Assembly (NCBI RefSeq): GCF_014672695.1
Contig: NZ_CP053923.1
Location: 2,925,706-2,931,431 of the forward strand
Direction of reading: 5' to 3'
From: Defluviicoccus vanus
GTDB taxonomy: Bacteria; Pseudomonadota; Alphaproteobacteria; Rhodospirillales; Defluviicoccaceae
Length of the DNA stretch: 5,726 bases
This document shows positions 1 through 5,726 of the stretch, piece by piece. Numbering within the stretch: position 1 is the first letter of the stretch; each line of letters opens with the position of its first letter. A program made the position numbers and the translations under genes. The notes under the pieces were generated by a model. It did no database searches. It was not told the origin of the DNA and was given only the letters and a program-made list of their open reading frames with translations.

Positions 1-1137
1 CTTCTTCAGCGCAACAAGATGAGGATCTTACAGACGTTCTTATCGCCTCCGGGCGCAAAGGACGAAGTCGTGACGGAGAAGATTGGGCGAGGAGAATTGA
101 TCTGGATCCCTTCGTTCATCAGCTACGAGACGTTGGATTTCTGGGGACGCTTGCGGCGGGCGAGAGCGACGCGCAAGATGCGATGTCGAACTGCATTCAA
201 GATCGACCATCGGTTGCTGACCGAGATGCTGTCCTCCTTCGATGTGTCTCTTGGTGTTTTCCATTGGCTAAGTAAAGATTGCGAATCGGTCCTCGATGAC
301 CTCGTTTCGCGAGCCGTCCCTGTTTGTATCCTGAACCATTTCGCAAATGCTTACCTCGAAAGCCATTTGGCGAAACGGTGCGCGCTCAAGTGCGTCGGCG
401 TCGGCGGGGTCACGGGGGTGGAGGCGCCGGCGTTCCTCGGCGATAAGTTCACGACGTTGTTGGACGGCATCAATGTATCTTTCTTCGATCCGGCGCGCGC
501 GCAGCCCGTCGATTTCGCGCGCAAGTCTTTCGTGATCTTGTTGCCGGCCCGGATCAGTTGGGAGAAAGGACACATCGACGCCGTCCGCGCTCTTGGACTC
601 CTGCGTCGCGGGAACATCGACGCCTGCCTCTTCTGTGCCGGACGCGACAGCTCTCCGGACTTCATGAGAAGTCTGAGCCGCGTGATTGAGAGGGAAGGCG
701 TCGAGGACCGCGTCGCCTTTCTTGGAGAGCTCACCCCATACCAATTGCGGAATTGGTACGCGACCGCGGATGTCATAGTGTTACCGAGCCACACCGAAGG
801 ATTGAACAGGGTGCTGTTGGAAGCACAAGCGATGGGGAAGCCCGTCGTCACCTGCGACGTCGGTGGGTCCCGCGAGGCGGTGCGCGATGGTTCGAGCGGC
901 ATTTTGGTCGAGAAAGGCGACGCGCGAGCCCTCGCGGACCGACTTCTCGAACTCCTCGAAGATCCCGGTCGTCGAGAATCGATGGGACGAGTCGGAAGAG
1001 AGCACGTCATCGCTCGTTTTTCGCTGGGCCCTCTCGCCGAGCGCCATGAACAATTCTATCGACGTTTTGCGAAGATCGCGCCGATCGCGCCCGAGCCCGC
1101 GCTCGGGGTTTCTCGATCTCGGGGCCAAGTCTCGTAG
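1..1137 (+). CDS. Glycosyltransferase family 4 (GT-B fold), 5' end probably outside the window
   Basis: Retaining sugar transferase that probably moves a sugar from a nucleotide donor onto a growing surface glycan at the cytoplasmic side of the membrane. Numbering from the first ATG at 19 (372 residues), the N-terminal half (about 1-165) is a divergent acceptor domain. The C-terminal half (about 168-350) carries the donor-site signatures: LDGINVSFFDP (148-158, the usual NGVD..F.P element), PARISWEKGH (176-185, with basic R178 and K183), and the EX7E motif SHTEGLNRVLLEA with E260 and E268. The ATG at 19 has no ribosome binding site, the frame is open back to base 1, and the protein lacks the first beta strand and glycine-rich loop normally found at a GT-B N-terminus. 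I therefore treat it as 5'-partial. The last 20 or so residues are low-complexity. galE follows 48 bp downstream on the same strand. The family is certain from the motifs; donor and acceptor cannot be told. Confidence 0.9.
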   Translation, partial: LLQRNKMRILQTFLSPPGAKDEVVTEKIGRGELIWIPSFISYETLDFWGRLRRARATRKMRCRTAFKIDHRLLTEMLSSFDVSLGVFHWLSKDCESVLDDLVSRAVPVCILNHFANAYLESHLAKRCALKCVGVGGVTGVEAPAFLGDKFTTLLDGINVSFFDPARAQPVDFARKSFVILLPARISWEKGHIDAVRALGLLRRGNIDACLFCAGRDSSPDFMRSLSRVIEREGVEDRVAFLGELTPYQLRNWYATADVIVLPSHTEGLNRVLLEAQAMGKPVVTCDVGGSREAVRDGSSGILVEKGDARALADRLLELLEDPGRRESMGRVGREHVIARFSLGPLAERHEQFYRRFAKIAPIAPEPALGVSRSRGQVS

Positions 1138-1175
1138 CGGAGCGTCTCTCGTCTCGAATGCTTGCTAACTTGACT

Positions 1176-1181
1176 GGGAGG
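1176..1181 (+). promoter_or_regulatory. Ribosome binding site of galE
   Basis: GGGAGG lies 4 bases before the ATG at 1186. A TTG at 1183 is in frame directly before that ATG, but only 1 base would separate it from this site, so the ATG at 1186 is the better start. Confidence 0.6.
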
Positions 1182-1185
1182 ATTG

Positions 1186-2187
1186 ATGACATCTGGCAGG
1201 CGAGCCGTGGTCACGGGCGGCGCCGGCTACATCGGCAGTCACGTCGTTTTGGCGCTCGTCGAAGCGGGTTGGGACGTCGTCGTCGTCGATGATCTCTCGA
1301 CCGGGCGACGGGAGGCCGTGCCGCCGATGGTCACGTTCGTCCACGGCGACGTGGGCGATTGCTCGACGATCGAGGCGGCGATGGCTCGGCATCGGCCGCA
1401 TGCGGTGCTCCACTTCGCCGGTTCGATCGTCGTCACCGAGTCAGTCGCCGACCCTCTCAAGTACTATCGAAACAACACTGCGGCGAGCCGAACCGTCATC
1501 GAAGCGGCGAACGCGTTCGCGGTGAAAGTCTTCATCTTCTCCTCGACGGCGGCGGTTTACGGCGCACCCGACGGGATCGCGGTCGCCGAAGACGCTCCGA
1601 CCGAGCCCATCAACCCCTACGGCAGGTCGAAGCTCTTCACCGAGATGATCCTCCGAGACGTCGCGGCGGTGACGCCCATGCGATACGTGGCGCTGCGTTA
1701 CTTCAACGTCGCCGGCGCGGACCCGAAAGGTCGCGCCGGACAGACGTCCCCAGGGTCGACCCACCTGATCAAAGTCGCCTGCGAAGCGGCGCTCGGCGTG
1801 CGCGCCGATCTGGAGATTTACGGCGACGATTACCCGACGCCTGACGGCACCTGCGTTCGCGACTTCATCCACGTCAGTGATCTGGCGGACGCCCACGTTC
1901 TGGCGATCGAATACCTCCTCGGCGGCGGCGAAAACGCCGTCCTCAACTGCGGCTACGGTCACGGATGGTCCGTCAAGACCGTGGTCGAGATAATCCGGTG
2001 CGTGGCGGGCGTTCCTTTCGAGGTGCGCATCAAGGGACGGCGCCCCGGCGACCCTCCGTCGCTGGTGGCCGACCCTTCGAAGATCCGATCACGGCTCGGT
2101 TGGCGGCCGAAGCACGACGACCTTCGCTTCATCGTCGAGAGCGCGCTTGCTTGGGAGCGCACTCAGCTCATCTCGCGCGGCGGGTGA
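1186..2187 (+). CDS. galE: UDP-glucose 4-epimerase
   Basis: Interconverts UDP-glucose and UDP-galactose (or related UDP-sugars) in the cytoplasm using tightly bound NAD, supplying donors for glycan synthesis. It is an extended short-chain dehydrogenase of 333 residues, the normal GalE length. Visible motifs are the NAD-binding TGGAGYIGSH (10-19), the acidic DDLSTG at the end of strand 2 (35-40), SSTAAVYG (119-126, with T121 at the catalytic Ser/Thr position) and the catalytic YGRSK (Y145, K149). Further on are RYFNVAGADP (171-180), the GalE-type stretch from GDDYPTPDG into VRDFIHVSDLADAH (213-237), and RRPGDPPSLVAD (285-296) in the substrate domain. It lies 48 bp behind the glycosyltransferase on the same strand, probably co-transcribed, and converges on the asparagine-synthase-like gene. 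The GalE assignment is strong; epimerisation of N-acetylated or uronic UDP-sugars instead cannot be excluded from sequence alone. Confidence 0.95.
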   Translation: MTSGRRAVVTGGAGYIGSHVVLALVEAGWDVVVVDDLSTGRREAVPPMVTFVHGDVGDCSTIEAAMARHRPHAVLHFAGSIVVTESVADPLKYYRNNTAASRTVIEAANAFAVKVFIFSSTAAVYGAPDGIAVAEDAPTEPINPYGRSKLFTEMILRDVAAVTPMRYVALRYFNVAGADPKGRAGQTSPGSTHLIKVACEAALGVRADLEIYGDDYPTPDGTCVRDFIHVSDLADAHVLAIEYLLGGGENAVLNCGYGHGWSVKTVVEIIRCVAGVPFEVRIKGRRPGDPPSLVADPSKIRSRLGWRPKHDDLRFIVESALAWERTQLISRGG

Positions 2188-2190
2188 CCT

Positions 2191-2228
2191 CTCCTGCGCG
2201 CCGGACTCGTCGGTCAGGCGCGCAGGAG
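2191..2228. terminator. Perfect 12-bp inverted repeat at a convergent gene junction, probable bidirectional terminator
   Basis: CTCCTGCGCGCC at 2191-2202 pairs exactly with GGCGCGCAGGAG at 2217-2228 around a 14-base loop; 10 of the 12 pairs are G-C. It begins 4 bases after the galE stop. Its right arm is the last four sense codons (Leu-Leu-Arg-Ala) of the opposing asparagine-synthase-like gene, with that gene's TGA inside the loop. There is no T-run on either side, so it is not a textbook intrinsic terminator. Its position between two converging stop codons still makes transcript ending or 3'-end protection the likeliest role. Confidence 0.55.
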
Positions 2229-3968
2229 CGTCCTGTGCACCACCTCCAACGTCAGCATCTTGGTGATCATCGTCGTGTGATTCTGCCGCCCCTCGAGATG
2301 GCTTTCGACGCATTTCCGGAAAGCTGCTCCTCGCAAGTAACCCCGTTCGAGTGTTCTACGGTCGAGCAGAACGTCTCTGACGTACGATGACAATTGATCG
2401 CGATACCACACGCGAAAATGGTAGAACTTTTGTCGGCCGAGAAAGAGATGCTCGAGCTTCAACGGCCTTGCGGCATGATCGAGGCTCGCCAGCCATTGCG
2501 GCATTCCATAGTCGTAAGCGTATTCGGCCTTGGCCCCAGTCTCCTCCCACATCGATCTGAGGCCGGACAACACCGGGATGGACGGGAAGGACAGGCCCCG
2601 ATCCGTCGGTATCCTCGCCAAGCGAGGATCGCCCTCCGCGATGAGCCGAAACGAGGGTTCTCGGCTCGCGAGCAGGTCCGCGGGCGCCTGATACATGAGG
2701 CCCACCAACTCGTTGTCGAGAAACGGCGATCGCGGCGTAAGGTGCGACGCCTCCACGCTCAATCGAGCGTAATGGTGCCAAGGCACCTGTTTGAAAGCGA
2801 TGAAGGTTTGGTCGCGACACGCGCGCTGTTCGCGATACCGGACGGGAGCGATCGCGACCAGCCGCGCGAGTTCCGGTTCGAGAACCTCCCAGCGATCGAG
2901 CCTCGGACGAAAGGCGACGTGCCCGCGGATGACTTCCGAGCCGTAGTTTCCCGTCAACCGCACTCTACAGAGCCGCCTCACAATTTCGTTGACATAGAAT
3001 TCGACGGCCCCCGTGACATCCATACTGCCGTCGGAGACGAGAACGGTCTTTTCCGCGAGCGCAGGGAAGTCGCCGAGAAACGCCGCGCCCACCGTGATCG
3101 TCTGGTGCGGCTGCCGGCAATGCTGGGCTACGCGTCTCGCGATCCTGACATCAGCGCATTCGCGGTAGACGCCTCCGAACGTGACGCAGGGGAGGGATCC
3201 AGCGGCTTGCCCGCCCCAGGCCATGATCATGCGGCAGTCCAGTCCCCCGGTGAGGGAGATCGCCAGCGGCCCTCCGCGGAAATACTTCGGGAGAATACTG
3301 GTGAAGGTCTCCTTCAGCCTTTCGTAAAACTGCGCGCCTTTCAATAGCGGCCTATTCTCCCACATGCTACGATCGAAGTAAGTAGATCGTTCGACAATTG
3401 TCTTCCCGGAGAAGGACCACAGAGATCCGCCGGGAAGAAGATGCACGCCTTTGAAGAGCGTTCTGTTCTCAAGGACGCAGCCGAAAGACAACATCTCCGC
3501 GATGGCTGAAGGATCCAATCGTTTAAGGTTCGGGACCACTTCGAGCAACGCTTTAGCTTCAGAGGCGAAATAAAAAGCATCTCTCGCCTGGTGGAAGTAG
3601 ATCCTGCGGAGACCGTACCTGTCGTTGAAAAGAAAGGCTCTCGCGCGGCGGCGATCGATGACGACGCCGCTGAACCACCCGTTCAGCCTCTCGACGAACG
3701 ATGGACCGAAGGTTTCGTAGAGGTGGACCAGATAAGACGCCTTGGTCTCGTCGACGATCCGGCCCTCTCGCCGCAGAAGATCGAGGTTGGAGTCGTCCTG
3801 AAAGTCTTCGCCAGTGAAGATCAAGCAGACGTCGCGCCTCTCGTTCCAGATCGGCGCGCAGTCGTCGAAGGCGCCTTCGTGGCACACCCAGCCGACATGG
3901 ATGCCGAGCTCAATCTCGTCGTGCACCCCCGAGACATCGGACAGCCGACGCGTCATCGACCGGATCAT
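2214..3968 (-). CDS. Asparagine-synthase-like protein (AsnB family), main reading frame; 5' end displaced by a frameshift
   Basis: 584 codons from the first in-frame ATG. Family members activate a carboxylate with ATP and transfer ammonia, normally taken from glutamine, to make an amide. In glycan loci such proteins are suspected of amidating sugar acids. The glutaminase-like domain (about 1-190) shows LNGWFSGVVID (95-105), FNDRYGLR (114-121) and FASEAKALL (134-142). The synthetase domain (about 210-584) has LTGGLDC (239-245) in place of the ATP-pyrophosphatase loop SGGLDS, and LTGNYGSEVIRG (338-349) in place of the usual SGDGGDELFGGY. Both are recognisable but divergent. The ATG at 3968 has no ribosome binding site, and starting there removes the catalytic N-terminus. 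That N-terminus lies just upstream one base out of frame (ATG at 4032). Repairing one base would give about 605 residues, a usual family length. Amide acceptor unknown; a degenerate or non-glutamine-using enzyme is quite possible. Confidence 0.85.
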   Translation of the reverse strand: MIRSMTRRLSDVSGVHDEIELGIHVGWVCHEGAFDDCAPIWNERRDVCLIFTGEDFQDDSNLDLLRREGRIVDETKASYLVHLYETFGPSFVERLNGWFSGVVIDRRRARAFLFNDRYGLRRIYFHQARDAFYFASEAKALLEVVPNLKRLDPSAIAEMLSFGCVLENRTLFKGVHLLPGGSLWSFSGKTIVERSTYFDRSMWENRPLLKGAQFYERLKETFTSILPKYFRGGPLAISLTGGLDCRMIMAWGGQAAGSLPCVTFGGVYRECADVRIARRVAQHCRQPHQTITVGAAFLGDFPALAEKTVLVSDGSMDVTGAVEFYVNEIVRRLCRVRLTGNYGSEVIRGHVAFRPRLDRWEVLEPELARLVAIAPVRYREQRACRDQTFIAFKQVPWHHYARLSVEASHLTPRSPFLDNELVGLMYQAPADLLASREPSFRLIAEGDPRLARIPTDRGLSFPSIPVLSGLRSMWEETGAKAEYAYDYGMPQWLASLDHAARPLKLEHLFLGRQKFYHFRVWYRDQLSSYVRDVLLDRRTLERGYLRGAAFRKCVESHLEGRQNHTTMITKMLTLEVVHRTLLRA

Positions 3969-4032
3969 TTGTTCTATCGGCGAGCGCGTCGATCGGCCCC
4001 TCCCATCTGACGATCCCGGCTATTCCTGACAT
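3910..4032 (-). other. Frame-displaced 5' end of the asparagine-synthase-like gene
   Basis: The ATG at 4032 opens a 40-codon frame beginning MSGIAGIVRWEGPIDALA, the hallmark N-terminus of class II amidotransferases (MCGIAGIV) but with Ser for the nucleophilic Cys2. After about residue 18 family resemblance is lost, and the frame stops at 3910-3912. The resemblance continues in the next frame as IEQMIRSMTRRL from about base 3977, which runs into the 584-codon frame. That frame is closed upstream by a TAG at 4020-4022 and has no ATG, GTG or TTG before 3968. One surplus base between about 3976 and 4000 explains everything. The GGGG run (CCCC at 3997-4000 on the + strand) is one candidate site, and the G at 3978 another. 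Sequencing or assembly error, a recent inactivating mutation and, less likely, programmed +1 frameshifting are all open. Confidence 0.75.
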
Positions 4033-4033
4033 G

Positions 4034-4044
4034 CCTTCCCCCTC
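4034..4044 (-). promoter_or_regulatory. Purine-rich ribosome binding site of the asparagine-synthase-like gene
   Basis: Read on the minus strand, GAGGGGGAAGG ends one base before the ATG at 4032, with the GAGG part 8 or more bases away. It supports 4032, not 3968, as the natural start of the gene, and so supports a frameshift between the two. Confidence 0.45.
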
Positions 4045-4240
4045 GACGACGAAGCGTGACTGCACCCCGAGAGGCGAGCGCCCGACCGTCCACAGACGCC
4101 GATCGCCTCCGACGCCCCGCCCACGACGAGACGCGTCCGGATTTCACCGAATGTCGCGCCAAGCCAGACGAACAGGGCTCGCCCTCGGGCCGACAGCAGG
4201 GAGCACCGGTCTTCGTCGCTGTTACGACCGACCGCGTCCC
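4045..4240. other. Spacer with no recognisable gene
   Basis: About 200 bp of GC-rich sequence between the methyltransferase stop and the asparagine-synthase-like start. Open frames cross it on both strands, but their translations are Arg/Ser-rich, lack ribosome binding sites and resemble no family I know. It may hold the promoter and leader of the asparagine-synthase-like gene, but I cannot point to a convincing -35/-10 pair. The only short palindromes seen are AGGGC-TC-GCCCT (4174-4185) and GCCC-TC-GGGC (4181-4190), whose 2-base loops are too tight for a terminator. Confidence 0.4.
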
Positions 4241-4840
4241 TCACCTGAAGACGACGACGGAGACGTCCTCGGTTAAAGGTGCGCACTCTTCGATCACGCT
4301 TAACTCTTCGCGGATCACTTGCAGTATCTTCTCATACTTCCTGCGGTCATAGAGACGAACAATGAAGACGCCGCGGTCGCCGAGGTGCGGCCGATAGCGG
4401 CGCAGCAGCGGCTCGATGTGGGCGACGGGGAGGTAATTGATCGACTCGCGAAAAAGGATGACGCTGTAGGCTCGATCGGGGGCGAACGTCGTGATGTCGG
4501 ACTGGACATATCGGTTCTTTCCATCTCTCCTATTCGCGGCGCTTCTCGCGATAGCCATCTCGATCGCGACGTCCGAGATATCAACGCCGAGGTAGGAGCG
4601 ATAAGCGGAGTAGTCGAGTTCGTTGCCCGTGTTTCCAGACCCGCAGCCGAGGTCGAGAATGTCGCCGCCGTCGGCCCATCGCTCGACGTACGAGTATACG
4701 CAATCACCGGCGGTATCTTGAAGATGATCCCAACGGCCGCTCGCGAACTCTTTGTTCCAGAGCATCTTCTTGATTGGGGCCGTGGCGTGCGATTGCAGCA
4801 GTCTGCGACCGCCGCTCCTGAGCTTGCTGATTAGGCTCAT
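4241..4840 (-). CDS. Class I SAM-dependent methyltransferase, substrate unknown
   Basis: A 199-residue soluble enzyme expected to transfer a methyl group from S-adenosylmethionine. The Rossmann-fold signatures are in order: motif I ILDLGCGSGN (61-70) binding SAM, the acidic end of strand 2 in GVDIS (85-89, D87), QSDITTF (113-119) near the adenine site, and AYSVILFRESINYL (124-137) as strand 4 with the following active-site region. Strand 5 is GVFIVRLYDRRKY (157-169). The first 40 or so residues, including WNKEFASGRWDHL (28-40), form an N-terminal cap before the Rossmann core. No signal peptide or membrane segment is present. The ATG at 4840 has a weak ribosome site, GAAGAG (4851-4856), 10 bases upstream. 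The gene lies on the same strand as the asparagine-synthase-like gene, 208 bp before it, and diverges from the deacetylase. The context suggests methylation of a sugar or glycan precursor, but that is inference; small-molecule methylation is equally compatible with the fold. Confidence 0.88.
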   Translation of the reverse strand: MSLISKLRSGGRRLLQSHATAPIKKMLWNKEFASGRWDHLQDTAGDCVYSYVERWADGGDILDLGCGSGNTGNELDYSAYRSYLGVDISDVAIEMAIARSAANRRDGKNRYVQSDITTFAPDRAYSVILFRESINYLPVAHIEPLLRRYRPHLGDRGVFIVRLYDRRKYEKILQVIREELSVIEECAPLTEDVSVVVFR

Positions 4841-4897
4841 GTCGAATGATCTCTTCGATTGCGAAGCCCCGCAGAAGAGCCTGCAGGCCGAAACTCA

Positions 4898-4926
4898 AGT
4901 ATATTCTGTTCGAATGCCGTTGTACT
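4898..4926 (-). promoter_or_regulatory. Candidate promoter for the methyltransferase gene
   Basis: On the minus strand TATACT (4898-4903) matches the -10 consensus at five of six bases. It lies 17 bases after AGTACA (4921-4926), a poor -35 with three of six matches. Transcription would begin near 4891, about 50 bases before the ATG at 4840. It sits in an AT-richer stretch of the divergent intergenic region. Weak support. Confidence 0.25.
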
Positions 4927-5067
4927 CTCGAAGCGGTTCGCCGGGCAGATTCGGGCGATGGCACGGCCGCCGCCGATCGAGCGCCGCCCAATCTACTCGT
5001 CTACGCCGATTCTTATCATTTTTTGGCTTGTCGCGCTATCACGCCGCGTCGTTTTGTCGCGCGCACC

Positions 5068-5073
5068 GGAGGG
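5068..5073 (+). promoter_or_regulatory. Ribosome binding site of the deacetylase gene
   Basis: GGAGGG lies 5 bases before the GTG at 5079. It decides the start: the frame is open further upstream to an ATG at 4914, but those 55 codons would give an Arg/Ser-rich stretch unlike the family, whose members begin only a few residues before the NADD motif. Confidence 0.7.
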
Positions 5074-5078
5074 AAACC

Positions 5079-5726
5079 GTGATCATCTTGAACGCCGACG
5101 ACTGGGGAAGATCGCAGAAGGAGACCGAGGCCGCTCTGCATTGCCATCGGTCGGGACGGCTTTCCTCCGTGACGGCGATGGTTTTCATGAAAGACACCGA
5201 ACGAGCGGCTCGTTTGGCGGCAGAAACCAGCCTTGATATTGGTCTTCATTTGAATTTTACGGAACCGTTCACGGGCGGGTGCAGCGACGCGAGCCTCCTC
5301 AGAGCTCAGGAGCGGATCATGGCCTACTTTCGGTCGGGGCCGATGGCCTTTCTGATCTACAACCCGCTTCTCACGAGCGCGCTGAATGACGCCTACCGGG
5401 GTCAACGCGAGGAGTTCCTGCGGCGGTACGGGCGCGAACCGTCCCATCTCGACGGTCACCAGCACGCTCATCTGTGCGCCAATATGCTAATCGACACAAT
5501 CATCCCCGAGGGCGAGAAAGTGAGGCGAACGTTCCACTTTTGGCCGGGCGAGAAAAACGTCGTCAACCGGACGGCTCGGCGCTTCTTGAATTACGTGGTC
5601 GACGGACGGTATCGTTCGACAGATTACTTCTTTGCGCTGTCTCAATCGATCCAGGGAGAGCGACTGGCGCGAATCAAACGCGTCGCGCGGACCGCGACGG
5701 TCGAGATTATGACCCATCCCGTCGTG
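5079..5726 (+). CDS. YdjC/ChbG-type carbohydrate deacetylase, 3' end outside the window
   Basis: Metal-dependent hydrolase expected to remove an N-acetyl group from an amino sugar, on a free oligosaccharide or a lipid-linked glycan precursor. The 216 visible codons contain no stop and begin at a GTG (read as Met) with a good ribosome binding site. Family signatures are all present: NADDWG (5-10, with the D7/D8 pair), DIGLHLN (53-59, metal ligand H57), the diagnostic HLDGHQHAH (123-131) and VEIMTHP (208-214, with H213). No signal peptide or transmembrane segment is seen, so it is probably cytoplasmic. Full-length family members are usually about 250-300 residues, so roughly 40-80 are missing at the right edge. 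It is divergent from the methyltransferase, with 238 bp between the starts. The family includes chitooligosaccharide deacetylase ChbG and hopanoid-linked HpnK; the neighbours here favour a surface-glycan substrate (inference). Confidence 0.9.
   Translation, partial: MIILNADDWGRSQKETEAALHCHRSGRLSSVTAMVFMKDTERAARLAAETSLDIGLHLNFTEPFTGGCSDASLLRAQERIMAYFRSGPMAFLIYNPLLTSALNDAYRGQREEFLRRYGREPSHLDGHQHAHLCANMLIDTIIPEGEKVRRTFHFWPGEKNVVNRTARRFLNYVVDGRYRSTDYFFALSQSIQGERLARIKRVARTATVEIMTHPVV

Noticed and set aside
351..1010. 219-codon minus-strand open frame
   Set aside because: It lies antisense to the glycosyltransferase, whose motifs are clear; the antisense translation is Ser/Arg-rich with no domain.
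2394..3347. 317-codon + strand open frame
   Set aside because: It lies opposite the asparagine-synthase-like gene, has a low-complexity charged translation with no family motif, and is a GC-rich shadow frame.
4174..4190. Short overlapping palindromes AGGGCTCGCCCT and GCCCTCGGGC as a terminator
   Set aside because: The loops would be only 2 bases, the stems 4-5 pairs, and no T-run follows on either strand.
4020..4286. 88-codon minus-strand frame across the spacer
   Set aside because: It overlaps both flanking genes, has no ribosome site and no recognisable family; it may be chance in GC-rich DNA.
5014..5024. TATCAT and a run of six T as promoter or terminator before the deacetylase
   Set aside because: TATCAT has no acceptable -35 at 16-18 bases, and the T-run has no stem before it.
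4914..5078. In-frame upstream extension of the deacetylase to an ATG at 4914, adding 55 codons
   Set aside because: The extension is Arg/Ser-rich and unlike the family N-terminus, which begins just before the NADD motif. The GTG at 5079 has a good ribosome binding site 5 bases upstream.

Overview
The window is high-GC bacterial DNA, tightly packed with genes on both strands. Gene content and codon use fit a GC-rich proteobacterium (possibly alphaproteobacterial) or a similar group. That taxonomic guess rests on impression only, because no rRNA, tRNA or other phylogenetic marker is present. The genes together look like part of a cell-surface glycan (exopolysaccharide, capsule or LPS) locus.

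Layout: (1) At the left edge, on the + strand, lies a GT-B fold family 4 glycosyltransferase whose 5' end is probably outside the window. It is followed 48 bp later by galE (UDP-glucose 4-epimerase); the two probably form one transcription unit. (2) galE converges on a large minus-strand gene for an asparagine-synthase-like protein, with only 26 bp between the stop codons. A perfect 12-bp inverted repeat covers this junction and probably acts as a two-way transcript end. (3) The asparagine-synthase-like gene is split. Its natural start (ATG at 4032, behind a purine-rich ribosome binding site) encodes the family N-terminus MSGIAGIV, but this is one base out of frame with the 584-codon remainder. 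The protein also has Ser at position 2 where a working glutaminase has Cys, and divergent ATP-binding motifs. (4) A 208-bp spacer with no recognisable gene separates it from a small SAM-dependent methyltransferase, also on the minus strand. (5) After a 238-bp divergent intergenic region, a + strand YdjC/ChbG-type carbohydrate deacetylase starts at a GTG codon and runs off the right edge.

How they may work together (inference): GalE supplies UDP-galactose-type donors, the glycosyltransferase transfers a sugar, and the deacetylase, methyltransferase and amidotransferase-like protein decorate the glycan (N-deacetylation, methylation, amide formation). I saw no mobile element, CRISPR array, tRNA or rRNA. 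The unusual point is the altered, frameshifted asparagine-synthase-like gene, not a clearly new system.
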